From: Dermabacter sp.
GTDB taxonomy: Bacteria > Actinomycetota > Actinomycetes > Actinomycetales > Dermabacteraceae
DNA: 64,000 nucleotides
Direction of reading: 5' to 3'
Assembly: GCA_030538475.1 (NCBI GenBank)
Contig: JAUNTX010000004.1
Coordinates: forward strand, 1-64,000
Under the pieces are notes generated by a model, which was given only the letters and a program-made list of their open reading frames with translations, did not search any database and was not told where the DNA came from. How positions within the stretch are numbered: position 1 is the stretch's first letter; every line of letters starts with the position of its first letter. This document shows positions 33,824 through 43,689 of this stretch, one piece after another. The translations under genes and the position numbers were made by a program.

Positions 33824-34521
33824 CGGGAAGCGCCGCCCGCCCCCACCTCGACGAGGCCGGATTCGTAGGCCGCGATGACGATCTGGGTGCGGTCGCGCAA
33901 ACGGAGCTTTTGCAGGATGTGGGAGACGTGGGTCTTGATCGTCGGTTCGGCGAGGAACATGCGGGCCCCGATCTCCTGATTGCTGAGCCCCGAGGAAATG
34001 AGCCGCACCACCTCGCACTCGCGCTCGGTGAGGCTCGCGACCTGCGCCTGAAGCTCGGGGCTCGGGCCGCGGGTCGGGACCGTCGCCGTGAAGTCGGCAA
34101 TGACCTTCTTCGTGATGGCCGGGGACAGCAGGGCGCCGCCCGCGTGGACGGTGCGGACCGCGCCGATCAGTTCCTCGATCTCCGCGTCCTTGAGCAGGAA
34201 GCCGCTCGCGCCCCCGCGCAGCGCCGCGAATACGTAATTATCGGCATCGAACGTGGTGAGGACGATGACGCGCGGTTCGGGCGTCAGGGCGGCCTCGAAG
34301 ATCTGCTGCATGGCCTGCAAACCGTCGAGTCGCGGCATGCGAATATCCATGAGGATCACGTCGGGCCGCTCCGTGTGGGCGAGGGCCACGGCCTCAACAC
34401 CGTCGGAGGCGGACATCACGACCTCCATGTCGGGCTGCGCGGCCACGAGCGCGCCAAAGCCCGCCCGCACCATCGGCTGATCGTCCACAATGCCCACCCG
34501 GATCGCTACGCTGTCGCTCAT
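33820..34521 (-). CDS. NarL/LuxR-type response regulator
   Basis: 233 aa. The receiver domain has acidic pocket D13/D14, phosphoacceptor D59 (VILMDIRMPRLDG), T89 and K111. A linker leads to a LuxR-type HTH LTERECEVVRLISSGLSNQEIGARMFLAEPTIKTHVSHILQKL (about 166-208). It is divergent from a HisKA_3 sensor kinase and is its likely partner. It appears leaderless (TAGGCT ends 6 nt before the ATG). Confidence 0.92.
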   Translation of the reverse strand: MSDSVAIRVGIVDDQPMVRAGFGALVAAQPDMEVVMSASDGVEAVALAHTERPDVILMDIRMPRLDGLQAMQQIFEAALTPEPRVIVLTTFDADNYVFAALRGGASGFLLKDAEIEELIGAVRTVHAGGALLSPAITKKVIADFTATVPTRGPSPELQAQVASLTERECEVVRLISSGLSNQEIGARMFLAEPTIKTHVSHILQKLRLRDRTQIVIAAYESGLVEVGAGGASR

Positions 34522-34527
34522 GGGATC

Positions 34528-34533
34528 AGCCTA
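34528..34533 (-). promoter_or_regulatory. -10 box of the response regulator gene (leaderless)
   Basis: TAGGCT read leftward, then GATCCC and ATG 34521. Confidence 0.45.
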
Positions 34534-34640
34534 TAGATACTCGCGCACGGCGCGTGCGGGCGCGGCTCATCCTCACGTATGGACATTCCAGGTGCCTGCG
34601 ACTGATCCGCTCCGCGCCCCGGGTTCCTACCGTGGATGAC

Positions 34641-36632
34641 ATGACACCTTCACTTTCGCCTTCCGCGCCCTCCCCGTCGCCGCCACTCCAGAGTCCCGCC
34701 CAGAGCCCGTCCGAGGCCCCGATGCAGGCTCCGGCGCCAGCTGAGCCCGCCCCTCGTTCCTGGTTCGCCCGCCTCGGCCACGACCTCCTGTTCCTCGCTC
34801 CGGGCTTCCTCATCACGTGCGTGCTCGGCACGGTGCTGTGGTCGGCCGCGGGCACCGCCCTCGGATTCGTCTTCATCATCATCGGCCTGGCCATCATCCC
34901 CGTCATCCCGCTGCTCGGCGCGTTCGCGGGGGATCTCACCCGCTGGCGCTACAACTTTTGGGGCCGAGCCAGTGGTCGGCAGCTTCCGTACGTGTCCCGC
35001 GTGCGCCTGCAATCGCTCGAGGACTACGTGCGCCTCGCCCTCAACGGGCGGTACTGGCTGGACTTCGTGTATGAATCCACGGTCGCGTTCGTCGTGCGCG
35101 GCATCATCGCGGCGATCCTGCTCGCCTACGCTGTCGCCGCCCTGCTGGGGCCCGTGGGCGTCGTCGCCGTCACGGGCTTTCCCCACGCGATGCGAGGCTC
35201 ACTCAGCTACACCATTGTCGAGGAGATCTTTCGCCACTATCCCGGGTACTCGTGGAGCACGTGGCTCACGATCGATGCCGTGCTCTACGGGTCGATGGCC
35301 GTTTTTGCGCTCGTGACGTTCCCCTTTGCCGTGCGCCTCTTGGCCCGAGTCGAGGCTGCCATCACCTCGGACTGCCTGGGCGGCGACGCTTTCGGCTCCA
35401 TTTCCGCGCGGGGCTGGGGCAACACCGCGGTCTTCATGGCGGCCCTGGCGACCATCCCGTTCGCGGGCGTGGCCACGTTCGGCATGGACAAGCGTGAGCT
35501 CGTGGCCCTCGTGACGTGGACCCCGCTCCTGGCCGCGCCGCTCGCCGCTCTCACCCCGCGCCTGCCGCGCCTCGCGACGGCGAGCCTCGCCGCGCTCGTG
35601 GCCACGGTCGCCATCGCCGGAGTCGCCTTCGGCGGGTACGAGTTCTACGAACTGCCCGCCCTGTGGCCCGTGAGCGTGCCGCTCGCGCTCCTTGCCCTCA
35701 ACCTCGCGAGCCTCGCCGCCACGCGCCACCTCCGCCTCGCCTTCGGTCACGGGTTCTACCTCGTGGTCGTCGGCTTCGTGGTCGCGGTGCTCCAGGTGCT
35801 GCTGGGGGCGCGATACGCGGGCGAAGGCTACGTGGAGCTTGCCGCGGTGGGCCTGATGACGCTGCTGTCCATCGCCGCCGCCATCGGGATCGGGATGGGG
35901 GCGCGGATTCTTACCGACAGGATGCGCGAACTCGGTGTCGCGAAGGCTCGAGAAGTGGAGATCACGCGCGAGCTCGAGCATTCCGAGACGGTCTCCGCGG
36001 AGCTTTCCGAACGCACCCGCATCGCCCGCGAGATGCACGACGTGGTGGCCCACTCGATGTCGGTCATCTCCGTGCAGGCGCGCACCGCCCCGTATCGCCT
36101 CGCCTCGGAAGACATGAGCGACGAGGCGCGCGCCGAGTTCGCCTCGATTGCCCAGACCTCGCGCGCCGCGCTGGGCGAGATGCGGTCGCTGCTCACCGTG
36201 CTGCGCGGCACGCAGGATCGCGACGCGCAGATGGCCCCGCAGCCCGGCCTCGCCGATGTCCCCGCGCTCGTCGAGGCCACGAGGGCCAGTGGGGTGAGGG
36301 TCGATCTCGCGATGAGGCCCGCGGATGCCGCCGAGGCTCCGATTCCCGGCACCGTGGCCCTCACCCTCTACCGCGCGGTGCAGGAGGGGCTCGCCAACGC
36401 CCTGCGCCACGCCCCGGGCGCCACCGTCCACGTGGACATCGACGTGGCCTCCCCGGTGGCCGTTGCCCGGGTGCAGAACGGCGCCCCCACGGGCGACAGC
36501 CCGGCGGGGCAGGGCTCCGGGTTTGGCCTGCGGGGCATCACCGAACGGGTGGGAGCCTTGGGCGGCACGACGAGCGCCGGCGTGACGCCCGACGACGGCT
36601 TCGCCCTCGAGGTGCGCATCCCCCTCGCGTGA
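34641..36632 (+). CDS. Membrane sensor histidine kinase (HisKA_3 type)
   Basis: 663 aa from ATG 34641. A Pro-rich start is followed by many membrane helices: two near the N-terminus (about 45-90), one pair near 150-190, and a block of six or more between about 215 and 435. A short coiled segment leads to the dimerisation domain RIAREMHDVVAHSMSVISVQ with phosphoacceptor His466. The HATPase domain has RAVQEGLANALRHAPG (N box) and GSGFGLRGITERVGALGG (G box). The membrane part, which starts like a sensor-domain fold, probably senses envelope state. The cognate regulator is the divergent NarL-type gene. Confidence 0.9.
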   Translation: MTPSLSPSAPSPSPPLQSPAQSPSEAPMQAPAPAEPAPRSWFARLGHDLLFLAPGFLITCVLGTVLWSAAGTALGFVFIIIGLAIIPVIPLLGAFAGDLTRWRYNFWGRASGRQLPYVSRVRLQSLEDYVRLALNGRYWLDFVYESTVAFVVRGIIAAILLAYAVAALLGPVGVVAVTGFPHAMRGSLSYTIVEEIFRHYPGYSWSTWLTIDAVLYGSMAVFALVTFPFAVRLLARVEAAITSDCLGGDAFGSISARGWGNTAVFMAALATIPFAGVATFGMDKRELVALVTWTPLLAAPLAALTPRLPRLATASLAALVATVAIAGVAFGGYEFYELPALWPVSVPLALLALNLASLAATRHLRLAFGHGFYLVVVGFVVAVLQVLLGARYAGEGYVELAAVGLMTLLSIAAAIGIGMGARILTDRMRELGVAKAREVEITRELEHSETVSAELSERTRIAREMHDVVAHSMSVISVQARTAPYRLASEDMSDEARAEFASIAQTSRAALGEMRSLLTVLRGTQDRDAQMAPQPGLADVPALVEATRASGVRVDLAMRPADAAEAPIPGTVALTLYRAVQEGLANALRHAPGATVHVDIDVASPVAVARVQNGAPTGDSPAGQGSGFGLRGITERVGALGGTTSAGVTPDDGFALEVRIPLA

Positions 36633-36645
36633 GTCAGCGCACATG

Positions 36646-36682
36646 CCCATGGGCCCCTGCCGTCCCGGCTGGGGCCCATGGG
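36646..36682 (+). terminator. Hairpin after the histidine kinase gene
   Basis: 12-bp perfect inverted repeat CCCATGGGCCCC (36646-36657) and GGGGCCCATGGG (36671-36682), loop 13 nt, placed 13 nt after the stop codon. Confidence 0.6.
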
Positions 36683-36769
36683 GCGTGTGAAACAATGACG
36701 GGGCAAAGCAACCTGGATCCCGCGCGGCCATGACCAGGGCTCGCGGTTCCGCACTCGTAAGGAGATCAC

Positions 36770-37795
<1,026 letters not shown>

Positions 37796-37823
37796 GTCCC
37801 GCTCACTGACAGCCCGTAGCACA

Positions 37824-37867
37824 GCGTCGGCCCCGTCCCGGATTCTTCCGGAGCGGGGCCGACGCTT
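37824..37867 (+). terminator. Strong terminator of fba
   Basis: Stem GCGTCGGCCCCG (37824-37835) with CGGGGCCGACGC (37854-37865) plus an inner CCGG/CCGG pair, ending in TT. It lies 28 nt after the stop. Confidence 0.82.
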
Positions 37868-37907
37868 ATGTGGACGGCATGCGCCGCGCCGACGGGCGTG
37901 CGGCGTC

Positions 37908-37980
37908 GAGCCCTGGCGACACAGGCGCCGTTGAGCCCTGGCGACGCAGGCGCCGCTGAGCCGTGAACGACCCAGGGGCC
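37908..37980 (+). repeat. 25-bp tandem repeat between fba and the YccF gene
   Basis: GAGCCCTGGCGACRCAGGCG followed by CCGYT occurs at 37908-37932 and 37933-37957 with two mismatches, then a decayed third copy starting GAGCCGTGAACGACCCAGG to 37980, ending at the YccF stop codon. Confidence 0.65.
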
Positions 37981-38378
37981 TAGCCACGCAGCTCGCGTGC
38001 GCTCACGACCTCCTTGCCGAAGGGGAAGCACGTGATCGGGATGAGCTTGATGTTCGCCCAGGCCAGCGGGATGCCGATGATGGTGACGGCCTGCACGACG
38101 GCGGTGAGCACGTGCCCGAGCGCGAGCCACCACCCGGCGATGATGAACCACACCACGTTGCCGAGCGTGCTCATGGCGCTCGGGGAGCGCACCTCGACCA
38201 CTTCGCGGCCGAAGGGGAAGAGCACGAAGCCGGCGATCCGGAAGCTCGCGAGGCCGAACGGGATCGTGACGATGAAGATGCAGGCGATGATGCCGGCCAC
38301 GACGTAGCCCACGAACAGCCAGAAACCGGCCGTGATGACCCAGATGATGTTGAGAATGACGCTGATGAGTGAACGCAT
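37980..38378 (-). CDS. YccF-domain membrane protein
   Basis: 132 aa. It carries two copies of the YccF unit, each with hydrophobic helices and the signature IPFGLASFRIAGFVLFPFGREVV / IPLAWANIKLIPITCFPFGKEVV, with the linked segment LGNVVWFIIAGWWLALGH. Four membrane segments are predicted. Function unknown. It has its own leaderless-type promoter: the TAGGGT -10 (38385-38390) shares its TAG with the GH31 stop codon, so it can be read separately from the upstream gene. Confidence 0.9.
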   Translation of the reverse strand: MRSLISVILNIIWVITAGFWLFVGYVVAGIIACIFIVTIPFGLASFRIAGFVLFPFGREVVEVRSPSAMSTLGNVVWFIIAGWWLALGHVLTAVVQAVTIIGIPLAWANIKLIPITCFPFGKEVVSARELRG

Positions 38379-38384
38379 GGCTTC

Positions 38385-38390
38385 ACCCTA
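38385..38390 (-). promoter_or_regulatory. -10 box of the YccF gene overlapping the GH31 stop codon
   Basis: TAGGGT read leftward; its TAG is the GH31 stop codon. GAAGCC and ATG 38378 follow. Confidence 0.45.
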
Positions 38391-40922
38391 GGCCGGTGTG
38401 CTGGATGGATCGTCGGAGAGCGCTGGGGCGTTGGAGTCCAGAGGGGTGTCGGTTTCGACGATCTCGCTCACCGCCGCGAGGAACGCGGCCGACGGCGCAT
38501 TGAACGGCTCGACCTGGCCCGTGACCGCGTCGGGGATCTCCCCGACGGCCGCGACGGCGCTCACCGTCGCCCCCGCTCGCCCGGGGCCCGCGGGCGCCGC
38601 CTCGAACGCGGCCATCGTCCGTTCCTTGAGGGCGTAGCCCACCTGGGCCTCGTTGAGGAGGTCTTCGAGTGCCGCGCGCGTGTCGGGGCTGCCCACGGTC
38701 CGAAGCGCCGGGTCCTCGAACGAGGCCCGCCCGTCGGCATCGAGCGTGAGCGGCGCGGTGATGATGCCGCCGCCCGTGCGCGTCGCCGTGCCGAGGATTC
38801 GCAAGCGAACCGATCGGCCCGCGTGCGAGGCCGGTCCCTCCACGGTGATCCGCGCCGCCGCCGTATCAAGGTGGAACGTGGTTTCTTCCCACCCGTCGGC
38901 GCCCCACGCCTCGGCGCCGCCGCTTGCCGGGTGCGGCTCCTCGCGCAGCACGAACGTGCCGTCCGCCCCTGCCGCCACGCTCACCGCGAGCGGCGGCGTG
39001 GGCACATCGATCCGCAGCGTCGCTCCCGGGGCCTCGGTGTCGATCTCGGGAACGAAGCCGCCCGCCTTGAGAAAGACGGGGATCTCATCGATGCCGCGGA
39101 ACACCCGCATCCGGCGCCCGCCCGGGTAGCTGCGGCCCGTGAACAGATCCACCCAGCGGCCCTCGGGCAAGCGGACGCTCACGCTGCCGCGTGGCACGTC
39201 GGCGGGTGCGGGGCTCACGATCGGTGCCACGAGAAGTTCGGAACCGAACATGTACTGGCCCGGCGCGTCCGTCATGCCGGGGTAGGCGAAGTACATCGGC
39301 TCGCACAGCACGCGGGAGTTGTGGGCGGCGCGATAGTTCATCGCGTGCAAGTAGGGAAACAGGCGGTGGCGGCGCCTGAGCGAGGCCATCATGGAGGAAC
39401 GATAGGGCTCGCGGAAGCGCCACGGCTCCTTGCCGCCGAACGGGGAATTGGACGAATGCAGGCGCATGATGGGGGAGAAGACGCCGAACTGGACCCAGCG
39501 CGCCGCCAGCTCATCATCGCGGACCCCGCCCATGTGCCCGCCGATGTCGTGGCTCCACCAGCCGTACCCGATATTCGCGGCGGCGGCCGTGAACTCGGGC
39601 TGGAACGCGAGGGCCTCCCAGCCGATCACCGAGTCCCCCGAGAACCCTACGGGGTAGCGGTGGGAGCCGGGGCCCGCGTAGCGCGAGAAGGTGAGGCCGC
39701 GGCCCCGCGCGCGTTCGCTATCGCGGAAGTGCTCGTGGTTGAGCACCCACAGGGGATCCACGCCCGGGATCGAGGAATACTGCCCCTGCTGCCAGTCCAC
39801 CCACCAAAAGTCCGTGCCGAGCTCTTCGAGGCCGCGGTGCAGCACGTCGAAGTAGGCGCGCATGAAGTCGGGATCGTTGACGTCGAAGGCGATGGGGGTG
39901 CCGTCGGCCTCCCGCCCGAGCGCCCGGGCCATCCGCGGATACGCCTCTTCGAACGGCTGGATGCCGTCGGCCGGGTGAACGTTGAGCGTGACCGCCATGC
40001 CGCGCTCGTGCAGGGCCCGCTGGAAACGTGCCGGGTCCTCGAACAGGTCGCGATTCCAGGTGTAGCCGGTCCAGCCGGACCCGTAGGCGGGATCCACGTC
40101 CACGAGGTGCCAGTCCATGTCGATCACCGCGACCGACAGGGGGATCTGTTCGGCCTCGAAGCGGTCCATGAGCTCGAGGTAGCTCGCCTCGGTATAGGGG
40201 TGATAGCGCGACCACCAGTTGCCGAGCGCGAAGGCCGGAAGGAGCGGCGGGGCAGAGGAGAGGGCGTAGAAGTCCGCGAGCGCGCCCGCGGCGTCGTGGC
40301 CCGAGGCGAAGAGGATGAGATCGCGATACCCCTCCTCGAGGGGCCGCGGGTGCAGGTGATCGTCGGCGCCGATGAGCATCGAGGTGGAATCGTCAATCAC
40401 GGCGAAGCCGCTCGTGGCGTTGATGCCGGGCTCGAGGGGAATCCGGCCGCGCGCCTCATCGAGCGTGCGGGCCGCGCCGCCGAAGTTGCCGCTCGGATCG
40501 GGGACCTCGCGGCCCTCGATGGCGTTCTGCCGATGAGCGGGAATGCTGCTTTCTTGCCCGTAGCGCCACACCGAATGCCACGTGGTGATGCCGCCGAGCA
40601 CCTCGAGCACCAGGCCGGTGGGCGAAAACTCCCGGCCGTCGTAGGTGAGTCGGAACTTCTCGGTTTCCACGATGACGGCCCTCGGGGCCCCGTGCGCCGT
40701 GGCGGGCCGCTCGCGCACCGTGAACTCCTCGCACGCCACGTCCCGGTGGGTAACGAAGGTCGAGGGGCGGTCCTCGAACGCGCCGCTGGGGGAGTATTCG
40801 AGACGCACGACCGACGGGGTGAGCACGCTGAGCCGCCACGTGCGGCCAACGAGCTGGTGCCCGCGGCGCTCGTACGCGGAATGGTCGGGAGCGGGTGAGG
40901 ACGCGGCGGTAGACGAGGTCAT
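38388..40922 (-). CDS. Glycoside hydrolase family 31 alpha-glycosidase
   Basis: 844 aa. An N-terminal beta-sandwich (to about 200) precedes the catalytic barrel: AVIDMDWHLVDVDPAYGSGWTGYTWN, nucleophile Asp376 in FWWVDWQQG, acid/base Asp430 in FSGDSVIGW, then GYGWWSHDIGGHMGG and QFGVFSPIMRLHSSN. GH31 enzymes are alpha-glucosidases, alpha-xylosidases or related; specificity is not evident. No signal peptide, so it is cytoplasmic. The last 130 residues form an Ala-rich extension beyond the usual C-terminal sandwich. It starts 44 nt after efeB, in the same direction. Confidence 0.9.
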   Translation of the reverse strand: MTSSTAASSPAPDHSAYERRGHQLVGRTWRLSVLTPSVVRLEYSPSGAFEDRPSTFVTHRDVACEEFTVRERPATAHGAPRAVIVETEKFRLTYDGREFSPTGLVLEVLGGITTWHSVWRYGQESSIPAHRQNAIEGREVPDPSGNFGGAARTLDEARGRIPLEPGINATSGFAVIDDSTSMLIGADDHLHPRPLEEGYRDLILFASGHDAAGALADFYALSSAPPLLPAFALGNWWSRYHPYTEASYLELMDRFEAEQIPLSVAVIDMDWHLVDVDPAYGSGWTGYTWNRDLFEDPARFQRALHERGMAVTLNVHPADGIQPFEEAYPRMARALGREADGTPIAFDVNDPDFMRAYFDVLHRGLEELGTDFWWVDWQQGQYSSIPGVDPLWVLNHEHFRDSERARGRGLTFSRYAGPGSHRYPVGFSGDSVIGWEALAFQPEFTAAAANIGYGWWSHDIGGHMGGVRDDELAARWVQFGVFSPIMRLHSSNSPFGGKEPWRFREPYRSSMMASLRRRHRLFPYLHAMNYRAAHNSRVLCEPMYFAYPGMTDAPGQYMFGSELLVAPIVSPAPADVPRGSVSVRLPEGRWVDLFTGRSYPGGRRMRVFRGIDEIPVFLKAGGFVPEIDTEAPGATLRIDVPTPPLAVSVAAGADGTFVLREEPHPASGGAEAWGADGWEETTFHLDTAAARITVEGPASHAGRSVRLRILGTATRTGGGIITAPLTLDADGRASFEDPALRTVGSPDTRAALEDLLNEAQVGYALKERTMAAFEAAPAGPGRAGATVSAVAAVGEIPDAVTGQVEPFNAPSAAFLAAVSEIVETDTPLDSNAPALSDDPSSTPA

Positions 40923-40966
40923 GCCTTATATTTCATCACGCGGACATGGCCGCTCGAGGCAGCGAA

Positions 40967-42370
40967 CTACCGGTCCTCGACCAGCGACTCGCCGAACATG
41001 CGCGCGGTGGGTCCCACCCCGGGAAGCACCGCAAACACGCCGGTGGCCGTGTGCTGCAGATACTCCGTGAGGGCGTCATCCTTGGTCATCCGATCAAGGA
41101 TCGGATAGAAGCCCGCGCGCGGATCCCGCACGAACGCGATGAACATGAGGCCAGAATCGAGGCGCCCGAGCGAATCGTTCCCGGCGGCGTAGTTGTAGCC
41201 GCGGCGCAGCATGCGCGCCCCGTCGTTGTTCTCCGGCGCGACCACGTGCACGTGGGAGTCCACAGGGATGAGCGGGTTGCCCGCGCGCACCACTCCGCCC
41301 GTCGCGGTTTCCTCGCTCGCTGTCGCCTCGAAGTCGGGGTCCGCGAACTCCGCCTGAGCCGTCGGCGCCGTCACGGACAGGGGCGCCCCCATCTCCTTGT
41401 CGCGCCCCATCGTCTGTTCCTGCTCGATGAGCCGCAGCCGGTCCCACACCTCGAGGAACATGCGGATCTTGCGAAAGACCAGGTAGGTGCCGCCCGCGAG
41501 CCAGTCGGCCGCGGGATCGTCGCCGTCCTGCACCCACAGGTGTGTCGCCTGCTCATCGGGCGAATCCTCCGCCTTGATGTTGCGGGTGCCGTCCTTGAAC
41601 CCGAACAGGTTGCGCGGGGTTTCTTGCGCCACCGACGTGGAGGACGTGCGGCCAAAGCCCTGCTGGGTCCAGCGCAGCGTCGCGGTACCGAAGGCGATCC
41701 GGGTGAGGTTGCGAATGGCGTGGCTGGCCACCTGGGCGTCGTCCGCGCACGCCTGCACCACCAGATCGCCGTAGGACTGGGCGTCAACGAGCGCCTCGTT
41801 CGCGAAGCGGGGCAGGCCCACGTCCAGCACCTGCGGCATGCGGTCCTTGAGGCCGAACCGGTCGTTGCCGTCGCCGTCCACGAACAGCCCGCGCCCCACG
41901 CCCACCGTGATGGTGAGCGAGCTCGGCGGGTAGTTCCACGCCTCGCCCGTATCCCGCGGCACCACGTGCGGCCCCTCGACGGGGCGGCCGCCCACGAGCT
42001 CGCCGCGGCTCATCTGTTCGGCCGCCACGAGCCATTCCTGCAGGAGCCGCACTACGTCATCGCGGCTCGTGGTCGTGAGGTCGAATGCGGCGATATACAG
42101 GTTGTCCTGGGCGGGCGTCGTGACGCCCTGCTGGTGCTCGCCGCGCAGATCGTAGGTGCGGCTGGTCAGGGCGCCGTCGGCCCCTGCCTCATCCGCCCTC
42201 TCCCGGCGCTCCACCATGCCCATGGCCACGGCGCCGACGCCCGCCCCGGCGGCCGCTGCCGCGCCCGCGATCCCGAGGGCTCCCCGGCGCGAGATGCCCG
42301 CGGTGCTCTCGCGTTCACCGCCCGGCGCAGGGTCGGGGGTCGGGGCGGCGTCAGGGGACTGTTCGCTCAT
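40967..42370 (-). CDS. efeB: EfeB, periplasmic DyP-type heme peroxidase
   Basis: 467 aa, starting one base into the efeO stop (TGATG). A twin-arginine signal ISRRGALGIAGAAAAAGAGVGAVAMG (about 26-51) exports the folded protein. The DyP signature LFGFKDGTRNIKAE has the GxxDG catalytic Asp, and DSHVHVVAPENN...RMLRRGYNYAAG supplies the proximal heme His and the conserved Arg. It oxidises ferrous iron, or strips iron from heme, for the EfeUO uptake pathway. Confidence 0.94.
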   Translation of the reverse strand: MSEQSPDAAPTPDPAPGGERESTAGISRRGALGIAGAAAAAGAGVGAVAMGMVERRERADEAGADGALTSRTYDLRGEHQQGVTTPAQDNLYIAAFDLTTTSRDDVVRLLQEWLVAAEQMSRGELVGGRPVEGPHVVPRDTGEAWNYPPSSLTITVGVGRGLFVDGDGNDRFGLKDRMPQVLDVGLPRFANEALVDAQSYGDLVVQACADDAQVASHAIRNLTRIAFGTATLRWTQQGFGRTSSTSVAQETPRNLFGFKDGTRNIKAEDSPDEQATHLWVQDGDDPAADWLAGGTYLVFRKIRMFLEVWDRLRLIEQEQTMGRDKEMGAPLSVTAPTAQAEFADPDFEATASEETATGGVVRAGNPLIPVDSHVHVVAPENNDGARMLRRGYNYAAGNDSLGRLDSGLMFIAFVRDPRAGFYPILDRMTKDDALTEYLQHTATGVFAVLPGVGPTARMFGESLVEDR

Positions 42371-43689
42371 CAGTGCAGCACCACCGCGGCGACCTTCGAG
42401 AGGTCCTCGCTCAGCGCGTTGACGGCCCTCGACAGCTTGCGCTGCGCGTCCGTGTAGTCGCTCTCCACGGGCGCCTGCCCCGCATCCTCCTGCACCGAGG
42501 CGATCGTCGAGTAGTCCACGAACGTGGGATCGCCATCGGCATCCTCACCGTCGCGGTAGGTGTCCAGTTCGCCCTGCACCGACTCGAAGCCCCCGGCGAT
42601 GTCCTTCGCGAGCGCCGGATCGTTCTTCTCCACGATGGGCGCCACGTTGCCCCAGGCCACGCGCGCGCCGTCGAGGTTCGCCTGGAAGTCCTCGAGGTCG
42701 GTGTGGCTGAACGTCTCCTCCTCGCCCACGATCTTGCCGGTGGCGACTTCCTCCATGAGGGCGCTGGCCCCCGTGGTCACGTCCTCGAGCGTGAGAACGA
42801 AGCGGCCGTCGGCCCCCTCCTGCACGCCCCAGACCAGGTTGTAGAGCGTCTGGGTATCCTCCTGGAGCTTGCGCGCCACCCGCGTGCGCTCCTCTTCGTT
42901 CGGGAAGTCGAACGCGGGATCGTCGCTGAAGAGATCGGCCTCGATCCGGTGCCAGCCCGTCCATTCGGCGAGCACCTGCGGGTCCGTCACGGACGTGCCC
43001 GCGTCCGCGGAAAGATCCTGGATGCGCAGATCCAGGGCCGCGTCCAGATCGCCAGCCTCGTTGATCCCGAAGGATTCGGCGGTGGGTTCGATTCGCTCGT
43101 AGTGCTTGCGGGCCCGCGGATACAGCGCCTTCGCGGCCTCCGTGTCTCCCGCGAGGTAGGCCTCGACGAACTCGTCCGTGCGGGTCACGAGGAACCCGGA
43201 CTGGTCCTTGACGTAGCCCGTGTACTGCGTGACGGCCTGCTCCTCGAGGACCTTGATGTCCTCGCTCACGACCACTTCTTCGCCCTCGGTCACGGTGAAG
43301 GGCATATCGCCCACGAAGTCGCCCACCATGTTGGGCTTGCATGCGGTGAAGTAGTCGCCCGGGCTGAGCGCGGTGGTGAGCTCCACGGTCGAGCCGGGGC
43401 CGATGTTCTCCTTCTCCGAGATGATCCGCAGCTTGTCTCCCGCGAGCACCTCGAATTCGTTGGGGACCGTGCCGGTGTTCGTGACGGAGAAGGTGACGAG
43501 CCCGCTCGGTGTCTCCGTGGCCGCGACCGTGCACTCGGTATCGCTCATCGTGACGGCGATGGGGCCCGCGGAGCCCCCGGCATCGGATGCGCCCCCGTAG
43601 TTCGGGTTGTCGGTGCATCCGGTGATGAGCCCGGCGGCCAGAAGCGTGGCGGCGGCGGTGCGGGTCAGGCGGAGGGTCGTGGCGTTCAT
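42370..43689 (-). CDS. efeO: EfeO, iron-binding lipoprotein
   Basis: 439 aa from ATG 43689; the longer upstream frame is antisense to efeU. A lipoprotein signal TAAATLLAAGLITGC has the lipidation Cys in LITGC. Next is a cupredoxin-like domain (about 45-150: TVPNEFEVLAGDKLRIISEKENIGPGSTVEL). The M75/imelysin-like helical domain follows, with the HxxE metal motif in EWTGWHRIEADLF. It delivers iron to EfeU. Start overlaps the efeU stop by 4 nt. Confidence 0.94.
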   Translation of the reverse strand: MNATTLRLTRTAAATLLAAGLITGCTDNPNYGGASDAGGSAGPIAVTMSDTECTVAATETPSGLVTFSVTNTGTVPNEFEVLAGDKLRIISEKENIGPGSTVELTTALSPGDYFTACKPNMVGDFVGDMPFTVTEGEEVVVSEDIKVLEEQAVTQYTGYVKDQSGFLVTRTDEFVEAYLAGDTEAAKALYPRARKHYERIEPTAESFGINEAGDLDAALDLRIQDLSADAGTSVTDPQVLAEWTGWHRIEADLFSDDPAFDFPNEEERTRVARKLQEDTQTLYNLVWGVQEGADGRFVLTLEDVTTGASALMEEVATGKIVGEEETFSHTDLEDFQANLDGARVAWGNVAPIVEKNDPALAKDIAGGFESVQGELDTYRDGEDADGDPTFVDYSTIASVQEDAGQAPVESDYTDAQRKLSRAVNALSEDLSKVAAVVLH

